Positions 1 to 13,100 of a stretch of DNA of 18,926 bases are shown piece by piece. The DNA lies in NCBI GenBank assembly GCA_947302185.1, contig CAMYVI010000015.1:1-18926 (forward strand). The letters run 5' to 3'. Position 1 is the first letter of the stretch. The number at the start of each line of letters is the position of its first letter. Made by a program: the position numbers and the translations under genes. The DNA is from an uncultured Lachnospiraceae bacterium (GTDB lineage: Bacteria; Bacillota_A; Clostridia; Lachnospirales; Lachnospiraceae). The notes beneath the pieces were generated by a model. It had not been told where the DNA came from. It saw nothing but the letters and a program-made list of their open reading frames with translations, and ran no database searches.

Positions 1-3000
1 GAACCGTCGCAGAATAACCCTCCTCATTATCAAGTGCAGGATCCCATACCTTAGTAACCTCTACATACGTCAGTGTATTCGTCAGAACATACAAGCTGCT
101 GTCATTCTCGTCCACTTCAGCGTTCATCGCGGAAATGCCGATCGCGCCGCTGCCGCTACCGCCGACATCCGTTCCGGCCTTCAGTTTAGCGTTCGTCTCG
201 ACGTTGTCATCAAGAGCTTCAACGACCCTGTACTTATATGTGCAGTTGTAGTTGCGGCCCGCCTCAAGTCCCGTCTCGGATCCCGTTGCCGTGTATATAC
301 CGCCCGATGGCAGATTAATTGATCCGGTGCCGACGCTTGCATTTGCGCTGATGAGAAGCGGCGTATTGTCACTTCCGGATCCGCTCTTCTTATACGGCTC
401 TGTGCCCTCCGCGACAAGGTTTCCGTCTATGTACGTATCCTGGTAGATCAGGTAGCCGATCGTAGCGTTCGTATCTGGTGTCCCGTCGCTATTGGAATCA
501 TACTGCGGCCATGTGGCAAGAGCATTACCGTCGCTGCCGATCCACTGCTTCTTCACCTTGATTTCAGTCTTATTGTTGGTAACCGTCCATGTTCCGTCAT
601 TTTCACTCGTAAGACCTCCCGCCTGATAGGTCGTATCAGGTTCAGCATTCTGCTCCACTACGAAGTAGAAATACGGTATAGAGTTACCTGCTCCTTCATG
701 AGCGGAAGGATCCGCATATCTGGCAAGACCCGTAACCACTGCTGTCCATGTTCCGTCACCGTTTTCATTCAGCGTTATGTCTTTCACATACTCTCTGGTC
801 GCGCCGAGAGCTTCCGCCTCAGTCTGTGTCAGAGCGGGGACAGTATATGTTGCTTCTGTTGTCACGCTTGTGTTGATTTCCGGACTTGAGAAATCAAATG
901 CAAGCGAGGTGGTATCCGACGGCACCGTATAAGAAGGTACCGGTTCGGCATCCCCGCCGCCGGGCACAGTCACGACCGTGGTGTCAGAACCGTTCTTTGT
1001 AATCGTAACCGAACCGGCTTCGTCCGTGAACTTCACAAATTTCAGTGTATCTCCCTGATGAATCGTGACGCCGGAAAGTCCGCTCACATTCTGAATCTCT
1101 GTAAGGCTCGAAGTGCTTCCCGGAAGAGCCGTGGTCGTTCTGTAAAGCTTGAATGTCTGTGCCGGCAAACTCTCCAGAATAGCCGCCTGATCAGGAGCCG
1201 TACTGTCAAGCTCTACGCCGTTAACCTTCCACTTCTTATTCAGAGTAATCTGTGTTTCTTCGCCTGAGTATTCTTCGTTGGTAATGGTAACTTTCTTCGT
1301 GCCGTTATCATCCGTCTCCTCAGTGGTGGAAGTAAAGCTTGCTGTCACATCATTATTGTCTGCATCAAGAACTGCAGTCTCTCTTACCGTATAGCTGATC
1401 TCCCTTACCGTACCGTTTACAGTCTCATATTTAGGAAGAAGTTCCGCCCCTCCGGTCATTCCGAATGTATCTGCCCAACCGCCTTTTGTTGTATAAGTAT
1501 CATCGTTCGTTCCGGGAAGCGGGACATCCTGAATGACAGCTTCGGAGATTGCAATCGGATTATCAATCGGGTCACCGTTAATATCCTCAGTGACAGGAAT
1601 TTCCTTACCGTTTACCACTCTGTAAAGCGTCGCAATCACCTTATAACCGGTATGCTCCGTTTCTGCTGCCCAGGATTTCTCTACCTCAACGGATGTCGTC
1701 GGCCAGGTATTCGTCTTTGTAACGGCTCCGCTGCCTCCGTCGACAGTTGTCTGACCACCGAATACCGTTTCAATACTCGGTGTAGATTCATCTGTGATAA
1801 CAGAACCGTTTGTAAATGTAACCTTTACCTCCTTTACCACATAGCTGTAACCGCTGTCCAGCATCGGAAGGTTCCTGAACTCGCCGGTCCACTCAGTCAC
1901 CGGCTGAGTCTGCAGGTTTTTATTCGGATTCTCGATCACTATGTGTTCAATCGGTGTTCCGTCGGCTTTCGTGGCAGGTGTTTCATTTGTTCCGTCACTC
2001 ACCATAACCGCAAATTCCACGGAAGCAACATCCATCATGATGTCATAGTCGTCCGCAACATAGTTACCGACATAACCTGCCTGACCTTGCTGGCCCGCGT
2101 TTTGATCGGTATAATTGACCACCGGCCAGCTCTTGGTAACCGGTATTTTTTCACTCTTGGTGTTTGTAATCGTGTATCCGTGCTCCGGTGTCGTTTCAGT
2201 ACTGTCACTACTGTCTGTCAAATCAACGAAAGAAACAAATTCATCCTCTCCGTCTACTGTCAGTCCGACTTCCTCGACTTTATAGCGGATTTCGTAAATC
2301 TTCCTTCCGTCGATCCTGTATTTCGGAAGGTGGTCGAATACGGCACTGCTCTTTTCTGTTGTACCGTCACTATACAGTGTGATCAGGGAGCCGCTTGTAT
2401 TGCCCGGAATGTCACTGTCAGAAACTTCTGTATAATCTCTCCATTCTGCAGCTGTACCTGTTACCGCCGCGCCATCCTGCCTGATCAGGCGTTCGGATTT
2501 CAGGAGCTGAACGCCGAGTGACCAGTTACCCGGTTCCGCTGAAGCAGGATTCCAAACTTTCTCTACCGGCAGCTCTGTGATCTCATAGTTGACGACCTTC
2601 GATATGCCGTTGCTGTCAGCCGGAGCGGATACGGAATAATAAGGAACTCCTGCAGAACCTGCTGCATATTCTGTACCGTTATATGTAATCTTCGTCTCTT
2701 CTACAGTATAGGTGACGTCCGGATCAATACCGGTCCATTCGTGTGTAGGATTGTCTGCTGTCAGCACCGCTGTCGGAGCCCATTCTTCATCTGCAGGATA
2801 ATCAGCAGGTCTCTGTGCTGTCTGAAGTCCATCTGTCCCCGGCTCTTTCAGGGTAACTTCAATAGACTGGACATTTTCCGGCCACTTGCTCGTATCATTT
2901 ACCCATGTTTTCTGTACCGAAATCGAGGATGTATCAATATTATTGGTGAAGGAAGCCGTCGGAACCGTTGTTCCTCCAACGGTAAGTATGACCTCCACAT

Positions 3001-4165
3001 CATTGTTTCCTACGAGGTAGGTTCCGTTGGTAGACGGATTTTCATGTACTATATATGCGCCCGGAGCCAGTCCTTCAATCTCGACCACGCCGTCTTTCAC
3101 GGGACCTTCACTGGACGTTGTGACCTGTCCGTTCTCGACCGTGATCGTGACAGTCTTCACGGCTAAATCGGTTTCTTTGTTTCTGATGACAAATGTATAC
3201 GTTCCGTCCGCATCCGTTCTCGTTCCGGTCTTACCGTTTACAGTGACGGTCTTCTTGAGTTCCATCTTCGCAGACTTCGTATTTGTAACTTTGATCGTAT
3301 CGCCGATCACGCCTGTTCCGTTATCTGAGTAAGATACGGTATATCCGAGGTCCTCCAATGACTTTGTATTGCCACCATAAATCTTACCTGTCGTATCTTC
3401 GACGACCGTGTAGAGGTAGGTCCCGCCGGAAGTATTTTTCGCCGGAAGGCTCTCCCACTCATAAGACCAGTCCGCACCGGAAACAAGTGTCCGCTCCACA
3501 TCGCCAATCGCCTGATAACCGATAATGGACTTTTTATTATAATCTGTTTCTTCAGCATCATCCGGTTTATACAGAGGCGTCTGATCGTTATCGTCTGAAT
3601 AGCCAGCAAATGTATAGCCGGACTCGGCTGCGTTTTTATACTCCTTTCCGCTCTCTTCGGTAAACGCATAGATCGGTTTCATCGGATCAATCGGAATCTG
3701 CGGATTGCCCGCGACACCTTCCGAATCAACCGGAATCTGTTTCAGGGTAACCTTAACAGAGGAAGGACGTTCGTTCGATTCTCCGTCTTCCCATACTTTC
3801 TGAACTTTTACATTTGCCGTGCTCGGAATCAACGAGTTGGTGACCGTAATCTTACCGGTCTCGATACCCTGCTGATCGTCACTGTATTTTGTAAAGTATC
3901 CCGGTACAGGATCCTCAACAACATAGTATGTATAAGGCATACCATTGGCATCCGCAACCGGAAGCTTGGTCCATGTCACGCTCGGCCAGTAATCAGAATC
4001 ATCTCCTGACAGATTGACAGGGTTGGTGATTCCGGCCGCCTGATAGGCCACTGCAGTTCCATCGACACTCTTCTGCATAAGCGTGACAGATACACTTGCC
4101 GGCCTCGTCTCATAAGCATTCTGGAAGTCTCCGCTCCATACTTTCTGCACATTGATTGAACGCGT
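1..4165 (-). repeat. Array of nine Cna_B-type domains with one FctA-like module
   Basis: Domains start near residues 3259, 3374, 3671, 3788, 3931, 4082, 4230, 4459 and 4625, the last cut by the window edge. First strands read VQKVW, VQKVW, VQKTW, VEKVW, VTKSW, VEKSW, LNKKW, VKKQW and VTKVW. The eight complete ones have a Glu strand such as YVVEDP, YTVEET, YKVEEV or YTVRET, and a last strand with Asn such as VTNS, VTNT, ITNT or VTNN. This is the Lys/Glu/Asn triad of Cna_B isopeptide domains. Between the second and third lies a different module at 3557-3670 (MELKKTVTVNG, YTFVIRNK, GLAPGAYIVHE) resembling FctA/DUF7601-type pilin domains. The domains are highly diverged from each other. Confidence 0.85.
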
Positions 4166-7100
4166 CTTGCTGTTCGTAGCGGTCCAGTTCGACAGGTTGG
4201 AAAGTGATGCTACTATGATACCGTTTGCAGCCTGCCAGTTGTCATCAAGATCCCATGCCCAGCGTTTATTCTGGTATGCAGTATCTTCATCAGACTCATC
4301 ATAAAGTATGAAGTAATGCTTTACATTGAGCGATGCATAATACTGATCCGGGGCTTTTGTCTCCACCCAATAGTACAGGGTATTAAATTTGAAGGAAGCT
4401 TCGTGACCTTCCCCATTGAAATTATTTACGAAATTGACTATACCGTCTTCATCACTTCTGAAAATTCCATCGGAAGTTGTTGAGGATGTCTTGATCTGCT
4501 TCACTCCGGTAATCTTACCGCCTTCACTGCCGGGTTTCGGAATCTTATTGCCATCCTTATCTCCGACATAATATTTACCGTCAATACCTTCTATCCTGTA
4601 ATAGGTAGTACCGTCTTTTTCGAATGTTGCCTGACCAGTATTAAGATTTACGTCAAAGTCTGTGTTCCACTCCTGCCATTCGACATCGCTTGTCTCACAT
4701 TCATACAGTTCAAATTCCGCACCCTGGAGCACTGTGTTGACGTCATTTTCATCGACCTTGATCATGGACAGCGCGCCATAGGCGTTTGCTGAATGGTTAT
4801 AAGCCGTGTGCTGTTCGCTCACTGTATCACTGAATGAACCGCCGCCGACAAGCGTAGCGGTATTCGTGAATGTCTCCTCCTCGCCGCCGCTCGTCAGTGA
4901 ACGGATACGACACTTGAATACGACGACATAGTGCGTCTCGTCTTTCAGATTCTCAAACATAAGCTGACGCGTATCGTCATTGTAGGAGATATCTACATCA
5001 GAGACAAGTTTGCTGAAATCAAGTTCCGTATCGGATTCGTCGTCTATCTTGTAAACAGCAATCAGAGGTACGCGTCTCTCTTTTATTTCTCCCCCTTCCA
5101 TATATGATTCCAGATAGGAACCCGTACGGATATCCATGTTCGTAGGAATCGTATCGTACAGAGAAAGAGTGTTGCCGTTATTCATCAGATACTTATTGGG
5201 ATTGACGTCTATCTTATATGTGACGTCATCCGCTACGAGTACTTCTTTTCCGTCTTCCTCGAATGTCTCAGAAATATCATACTTATTGATGAAGTCCTCA
5301 GCCTCAATCGTTATGTCTTCTGTAGCAGTGTAGTCATTGGTTCCGCCGTCGGAGAAGAACGCCGTATTGGTATATTCTTCACTACCTGTAGCGGAGCTTG
5401 TAATCTTATCCCACTCTTCATCCGTTATCCAGGTCTTATACTTCACCTCATAACTCGTTCCGGACATATTGCCCATGTAAGATTTCTGAGGAGGATTGAG
5501 CCAGGTCATCTCCTGATAATTCCTGATGTCCAAAGCATTAATCGTATTGCCGGTCGTAGTGACGTCAAATGTCTTATCTCCCCACTGATTTCCCTCATAA
5601 TGTACTTTGATTGTCGGATTTGACTTGTCGCTGATATCATCAAAGTTTACAAGAACCATGCCGTCCGGAAGTATATCCGTAAACTCTACAAGATCATTTA
5701 CCGTATCAAGCTTCGCCTTTGTAGGATTCAGTACGACCGTCCAGGTGATGACCCTGTTTTCTTCGTCAAAAGTTCCCTTCTTCGTGACTACCAGATCCGT
5801 ATTCTCACCATTGATTTCGGCGTATGCCTCTCCGTTGCCGCCCCCGTCATCTTTTACGGAAGCCCTGTTGCTCATCTGATAAGTTCCGACGAGGCTGTCC
5901 GGGAGCTGACCTGTAATCGCGATGATAATCGGCTCGTTGACCGTCGGGAATTTGAAAATGATCGGTCCCCCTAGTTCTCTCGTCTCTCCGTTAACCACAC
6001 GTGTGCTGCCGGTCAGTGCCTGTTCCGCAGAATAATCAGCACCGGGCGTATAAACCATACCGCTGTCCAGACCTGTTACGACTGCTTTCTTATAATTCAT
6101 CCACCTTTCAGCAATCAGGTCACCGGTCAGCTTCCAGTTGTTGATCATATACTGACCCTGTTTGTCCGATACCTCTACATTGGTGAGTGGGTAAGCAGAA
6201 CCTTCCTCTGCCTCCACTTTGATGTACCAGGTTATCGTTCCGTCGTCGTTAGATGCGGCTGGAACGGCTTCTGACGGATAATTTCCGCTCTCATCCTTAA
6301 ATGCAGGAGTACCGTCAGGCATTACATAGCCGGTCTTGTCAATCGTACTCTTGTGCGATGCAGGACGAAGCGGAACCTTCGTCTCCGTAACAGCCTGCTT
6401 GTTGTCCACCCTGAATGTGTTGGTCAGGTTATAGTCATTCGTGAGGTTCTGCTGCTTAAGCTCTTCTTCCGTCAGGTCAAGCACTTTAGCTTTGTATTCT
6501 ACCGTGACCGGTCCGTATACACCGTCAGGAAGATTGTAATTGAATACGGTAATCGTCTGATTACTGTATTTTCCGTTGGTATGCTTCAAATGCCATACTT
6601 CACCGGAACCGTTCCATTCATCATTTCCGACAGGCATACGTAGTTCCTGAGGACTTCCGTTTGCGTCTTTATATTTTATGGTTATGCCTGAATCGCTTGC
6701 ATCCTGATTTACTATGTCAACAAGGTTGGTCATAGTATCGTAGATATTCTTGCCGGACATATTCTGACCTTCTTTACCGTATGTCAGAGTAAAGTCAAGA
6801 ATATCTCCCTTCGCGACCGGATCCATTACAGCTTTATTTCCGTTCTCACTTGTGACTGAAACATCTGTATTTACATCTTTCATGGTCTTGGTCGGATACT
6901 CTTCCTTCTCGAAAGGTACCGTGCCATGCGTAGATTTATTTCCTTCAGGAGTGCTGAAGTTATTGTCGATATTACGCACTCCGAAAATATTTTTATTTGT
7001 CGCAGTCTCCGTCGAAATCACCTGCGTCTGATAGGTAACCTTAACAGGACCTACGCCTGCCTTATCGTTAAAACGTATGTCGAATACCTGTGCATAATTA

Positions 7101-10100
7101 TTATTATAGTTTCCTGCCTGATGGTTATATACCCAGGAATTGGTGTAGTTTCCGATCACAACACCGTCAACTGTAATATTCTGTTGGTTTCCATTCCCGT
7201 CCTGCGTATTGAACGTAATGGTTTTCTCATCAGGAGTTCCTTCTCTAAGGGTAATAACAAGGTTGCCCTTGAGATCCTGAAGCTGCGTCATGGAGTCATT
7301 CATCCATACGCCGTTAAGGTCCGTATTGGCGTCACCGAACGTTGTCGTATAGGTCAGTACCTGTTCGGGCTGCCATCCGCCTGCTGTCTCATCATCATAG
7401 ATGCCGGTAGTTGTCGTATCCTCGGGACTTACGGACTTGCTGTACGGTATAGATGGTTTGGGTCCGTAATCCACCGTTCCCTGTGTTCCGTCCTCACCGC
7501 CCTTATCCGTCTTGGCGGTGTTGGCGACTCCGGTAAGACCATAGATGCCGTTTCGTGCAGCAGTCGCCTCGTCGATAATTTTCGTTGTATACGTAATGAC
7601 GATAGGACCGTACGTACCGCTGCCTTCATTAATCTTATGCCTGAAGACTTCAATCGTATTGGTATTGTACTTGCCTTCCGTATGATTATTATTGTAGACA
7701 ACGCTGGAAGCAGGCATAGTCGTCTCTGCCTGATTGCCGATCTTTATCTTAATATCTCCCTGCAGATCCTGCACGTTGGTCATAATATCCGTAAGGGTCG
7801 CACCGTCCATCAGGGTCGTTGCATCACCATACGTGATGGTATAAGTAACTTCATCACCGGGCTGCCATGTTGTCCCGCTGGAACCCTTGACAGCAGCTGA
7901 CTTTGACACTGTAATCGGTTTGTTGCCGGGAACCGTGTTATGAGTCGTCTCCGTTTTACCGCCTACCCGGAAGCTGTTGTCCATATTACCTTCGCCGTAG
8001 AATCCCAATGTCTTCAGGGTCGCTTCGTCTGCTATCGTTACGTCATAGGTAATGGTAATCGGTCCTGTAATGTCTTCCGTAATCGTATAGTCGAACACGG
8101 ATTTCATCTCATTGGCATATCCCTGGAATGTACCGGCATTTGAACCGATCTTCCACCGATATCCCTGTCCTTCGGTATACGTGTTCTGTGCCGTCGGCAT
8201 GGTTATACTTCTGTCTCGACCGACTAAGGTAATCGGGCTTGTCACTATATCACCGAGAGCAGACATGGAGTCCTTGATATTGACTCCCTTCATATTCATA
8301 CCTTCAGAACCGTAAGTCAAAGTATATCTGTATGTCTTACCCGGCTCAAGTTGTGAGCCTGCCGCAACCGGCTGTCCGTTCGTTGTTGTTATCGTCTTTG
8401 TCTGTTCCGGTTCTTCCGGGAATTCGACCTTATCCGTTGTATAATCCTGCGTTCCGTCGGCTTCTGCCTTATTGGTAGACGTAACAAGATTGTAGATCGG
8501 CGGATTCGCATTGAGAGCTGTATCATCGCTGATGATCTCTGTTGAATATGTTACCTTGATACGACCGCGGAAGTTACTCAGATCATGGCCTGCCAGGGTA
8601 TTCGGAATATTATAATTAAATACTTCCGTGTTGGAAACAGAATACTGGTGATTCGTCGGATTCCAGACCACTCCGCCGTCTCCGCTGTATGCATTATAGT
8701 TCTGAGCTGTCGGCATTGTTACAGTGAACGACTGTCCCTCCGGCTGACCCTGGTCATTGTACGGATAGAAGGTCATAGTGACATCGCCGGTAAGTGTCTG
8801 AACGTTCGTCATAGTATCAGTGATTCTGAAGTCCTTGTTTCCGTAAGATGTGGGGCCGTTGAAGATGGAACCGCCCGGGCCGCCGTACCACACCTCGTAG
8901 TCAACCTTATCGCCCGGCTGCCAGTTTCCGCTTGAATGTGTCTTATTCACAGCAGTCTTATCCACCACCATTGGAGGAGGCGGAGTGGCAGGCTTGGTCG
9001 GCTTGAATGACGTCGAGTCCGGTCCGGTCTTAACTTCTCCGTTCGGCTTCCACGTAGCAGTGTTGGTCAACGTGCTGAGTCCGGAAGAGCCGGCTTCTTT
9101 AATATAATTCTCATCTATCTCAACTTTATATGAGATCGTATAAGTACCTTTCTCGATTTCGGCATTTTTCTGACCCGTACGCGGATCCGTATTGCTGCTG
9201 GCAGAGAAAGAGAGCTTCGTGCCTCCATCTGTTACAGACAGGCTTCTCTCAATAGCGCTACGGATATGCGGCGGTCTGACATCGCTCCCATTCAGCTTTA
9301 CTGTCACAGAATCCTTAAGAATTGTCTGCCCTGCACTCACAACATCTTCAAATTGCAGATCCTGCAATTTCGTCGGGTTGTTGAACGTAGCGGTGTATGT
9401 AACATAGTACTTACCGTCAGGTCCGGCCTCAATCTGCTTTTCACCCATTTCACCCGAACCCAGATTAGATGACTTACCTGAGCTCCAACTAAGCGGTTTG
9501 TAGTCAATGTGAATCGAATTGCCGGTACCCGGGAACTGATAATCATAGCTGTCATTCGTTCCGAGCTCATTCTCATCCGTACTCACACGGAAAGAGAAAT
9601 CACCTCCGAACTGCGTCTGTCTTCTCAACCAGGAAAGGTTTGTGACCTGAAGATAGACGACATTATCCTGAATCCAGTATGAACCGATCGGAGTAGATCC
9701 GGCATACCATGTGGCAGGCCTCGTATTGGTAATATTCTTCAGCGGGCTGTCGTTTACCAGATCACGCAGATCATATGTCAGTGTCGGGAATCCAAATGAA
9801 TTTTTCAAAGATTGAAGTGCCTGCTGCTTTATATCAAAACTGACGTTTACCGTAAAGCTTGCATCACGTTCCTGCTCTTTGTTCGTCACGGACTTGCTGA
9901 CGCTGGCCTCGATATTCTCCCCGTTCGTCTCGATGGCATACCAGCCGAAGAAAGGATTATCTACCGCGTCTGTTACATCTATGTTAATTGAAGACCCATT
10001 CTCGAGACTAATTGTCAGAGTCTCATTTGTCGTAAACGGTTTCAGAGAAACGAGTACCCATTCACCTGCCTTGACTTGCTTCTCCCACAATTCACCGGCA

Positions 10101-13100
10101 AGAGATGCCATATCAAAATCTTCAGCGGAGAAATCGATATCTTCACCTTCGGCGTCAACACTTTCTATCTCGTTCAGTATTGCCGCATAATACTCTTCAT
10201 AATAACTCTCAAGAATCTCTCCGAGTGTCGTATCGGTTTTTACCGGGACGATATCGACAAGCGAACTGTCTGTGAAGGTCACGTTCTCAACATCACTGAC
10301 AGGAGTCTCGATTTCGAGCACTTTGAACAGATCGCCAAGGAGAAGCGCCCCCTCGCCGACCATACTGAAGTCAAGACCTGAGTAATGGAAATCAACTGTA
10401 TAATTCCCCGTAAAGGCAGAGAAACTTTCGGTAACAAAAGTATTCTCTTCCGTCTCAAGAAGCTCTGTCGATCCATCGTTCATAATGTGAACTACGGAAG
10501 GCAGAGTTTCCCCTTCCTTCTCGATTGTGACAGTCACTTCTCCTGTCGGTTCAATTTCCTCATCTTTATCAACATCTATAATGCTGATGTCGAGTATAGA
10601 TGCATCGCTTACGGTAGCCGTCATAGAAACGCCGTTGGGAAGCTTCCTGTAAAGAGCACCCTCGATTGCTGCGATTTCTTTAGCTGTCGCAGTCGTCTGA
10701 ACGGCATCGATGCGATAATTGCCCTCGGGCAGGCTGTCGCCCAGATCAATCGTTATCGCATATCCGCCTGCCATAGCGGTAAGCAGATCATTCTCACCGG
10801 CTTTCACCAGATGGATGCGGTATTTTGTCTCATCTTCCAGAGTAATCGTGATGACAGAACCCGCGAAGTCTTCGGCTGTACTGATCATCCAGTCGTTGTT
10901 CTTAGTAAGTGTTACTGTATCCTTGCTTGCACTGACATCACTGATGTTACGAAGGAATTCCCTGTAGGTGTACTTCCGGCCGGCTTCAGAATCAGCTTCC
11001 GGGTATCCCGTCTCATCATCTAAAGATGAGTTCCCTTCCGCCTTCGTGATACCAAGCTTCCCGACAACCTTTTCCAGACTGATTTCCTTATTCTCTGCAA
11101 GATAGTAGGTATATCCGTCATAAGAATAGTCGACCGTATACACAATGCCATATACAGAGAAGCTTTCCGCTTCAAATTCGACTGTCTTCACCTCTCCGTC
11201 GTTTTCAGAGGCTGAAGCAGCTATTCTGGATGCACCTTCATCGTCGAAATGAACAGCGCTGACCAAGGCGGCATCTTCTGTATCCATCGCCTCCCTGTAC
11301 TCTATATTCACCGTAACGGGAGCTTCCGGCTCAAATTCTCCCTGCTTTGTAATAATCCGGATGTCAAAGAACCTTCCGAGAAGTTCTATGGAATCCTCCT
11401 CACCCATACCGAGTGCGGCTTTTGCATCAGCAAGATAGCTTTCATACTCGGGAGTTCCTTTCCTGATCTCGGACACCTTGAGTTTTGCGACATCCGGAAT
11501 GCCGGCATCCGGGCCGTAAGACATCGTGACTGTGTAATCATTCCCCTCCGCAGTCAGTGTCTTTACCTCTCGCGGAACATTTGCGGGTATACTGTCTTTT
11601 GCCTCTTTATTCTCGGATTCCTTCTCTTCGTCTTTGTTCTTATCGGAGCCTGCATCTGCCGCATGCCCCGTCTCATCCAGATTCGCATCCTGAAGGATCC
11701 TGTCCTGATCGACCGGAATCGCCTGGCCGTTTTCATAAGTGTAAGTACCGGTTCCCGAATATCCGTTAACGCCGGCCTTCGTTACATAGTAGTTCTGTCC
11801 GATATTGGCTTCTGCAAGTCGGGCCGAAGTCGCGTAACCGAATGCAACGAAGTTGTTGCCGTCTTCGAATACCACATCGTCAAGCACCTTCACATGTATG
11901 CCGCTGAACTCGACAAGCGCATGGTCTTTCAAAGCCTGAACGTCTTCCCATGTATAGAGGTGGCCGTTCGTGCCGATGAAGGTTATCTCATAAGTGTCAT
12001 CTTCTGCAAATGAAACGCTTTGCCCGCCTACTCTCGCATTGCCGGCCCACGCCTTGGCCTGTGTTGCCGTCATTGCGTGCGCTTTGCCGGTTGCCGTATC
12101 CACGCGAATTACCGCACCTGCCGGAAGGATATCTTCCGGGAGCTGCGTGGACACCTGCCAGTTGAAATTAATTTCCGTGCCGTCATTATTCAGACCGGCA
12201 TGCACGATCTCAACGACCGTTATGTTCTGCAGATTATCCTCAACGGAGCCAAGGTCCTCTTCTGTTGCACCGATAATGTGATTTGTATCGTCAGCGATAT
12301 TCTCTACCGGTATACTTTCATCGGTCTTCTTTTCGTCTGCTTTCTGATCAGCCGCATCCTTTGCTGTGTCTGCCGTAGATTCATCCGCCGGAACGGCATC
12401 AGCTTGCTTGTCATCGTTTTTCTTTTCATCTGATTTCTTGCTGTCTGCCGACTTATCTGCAGCTGTATCTTTCACTGCCGCGTGTGCCGTGGATTCATCG
12501 GCGGGGACGACATTCGCATCTGCCTGACCGTCGGCTTTCTGACCTGCTGCATCCTTAGCAGCATCTGCTGTGGATTCATCGGCGGGGACGGCATTTGCAT
12601 CCGGCTGATTAGCCTCATTTGTCACAGACTCATCTGCCGGCGGTACATTTTCAGACGCCTCAAGTGCTGCCGACTCATCTGCCGGCACAGCCTCCTCGAC
12701 GATATCTTCCTGAACGTCCGCTGCCCCTTCTGACGCTTCTTCCGTTACTGCCTCGTCGGAAGGAGCTGCAGGGCTGATAAGTCCGGTAATAAAATCGACA
12801 ATACTGTCGGCGCGGGATGTATCGTCAGGAACCTGCTCCTCATCACCCGGTGTGACGTCTCCGTAACCATGAATCATTTCTAATACGACATCACCTTCCT
12901 GATATTCATCCATCGCGACCTTGATTTCTTCAACGGAATTATCGGAGTCACCGAGAATAACGGAAATAGACTTGATACTTCTTCCGAATCCGAAGAAGCT
13001 TCTGTTAACATCGGAAACAATACCGACTTTGAGATCGGAACCGATATAGGGGGTAAAGAATATAAGATCTCCGACATGCGGAATATAAGACGGGTCATCA

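Noticed and set aside
1652..2521. Plus-strand frame of 289 codons
   Set aside because: It is antisense to conserved Cna_B domains with intact triads, and its Cys-rich translation matches no known family. Treated as a by-product of minus-strand codon use.
6926..7900. Plus-strand frame of 324 codons
   Set aside because: It lies fully antisense to the DUF11-like repeats of the giant gene, has no recognisable domain, an odd Ile/Arg/Cys-rich composition and no fitting ribosome-binding site. It is best explained as a shadow frame.
6356..8971. Recent tandem duplication or mobile element in the repeat array
   Set aside because: The repeats are recognisable only at protein motif level; no long near-identical DNA copies, terminal inverted repeats or transposase genes were seen.
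11249..12013. Plus-strand frame of 254 codons
   Set aside because: Antisense to the N-terminal stalk modules, with no motif or start signal supporting it.
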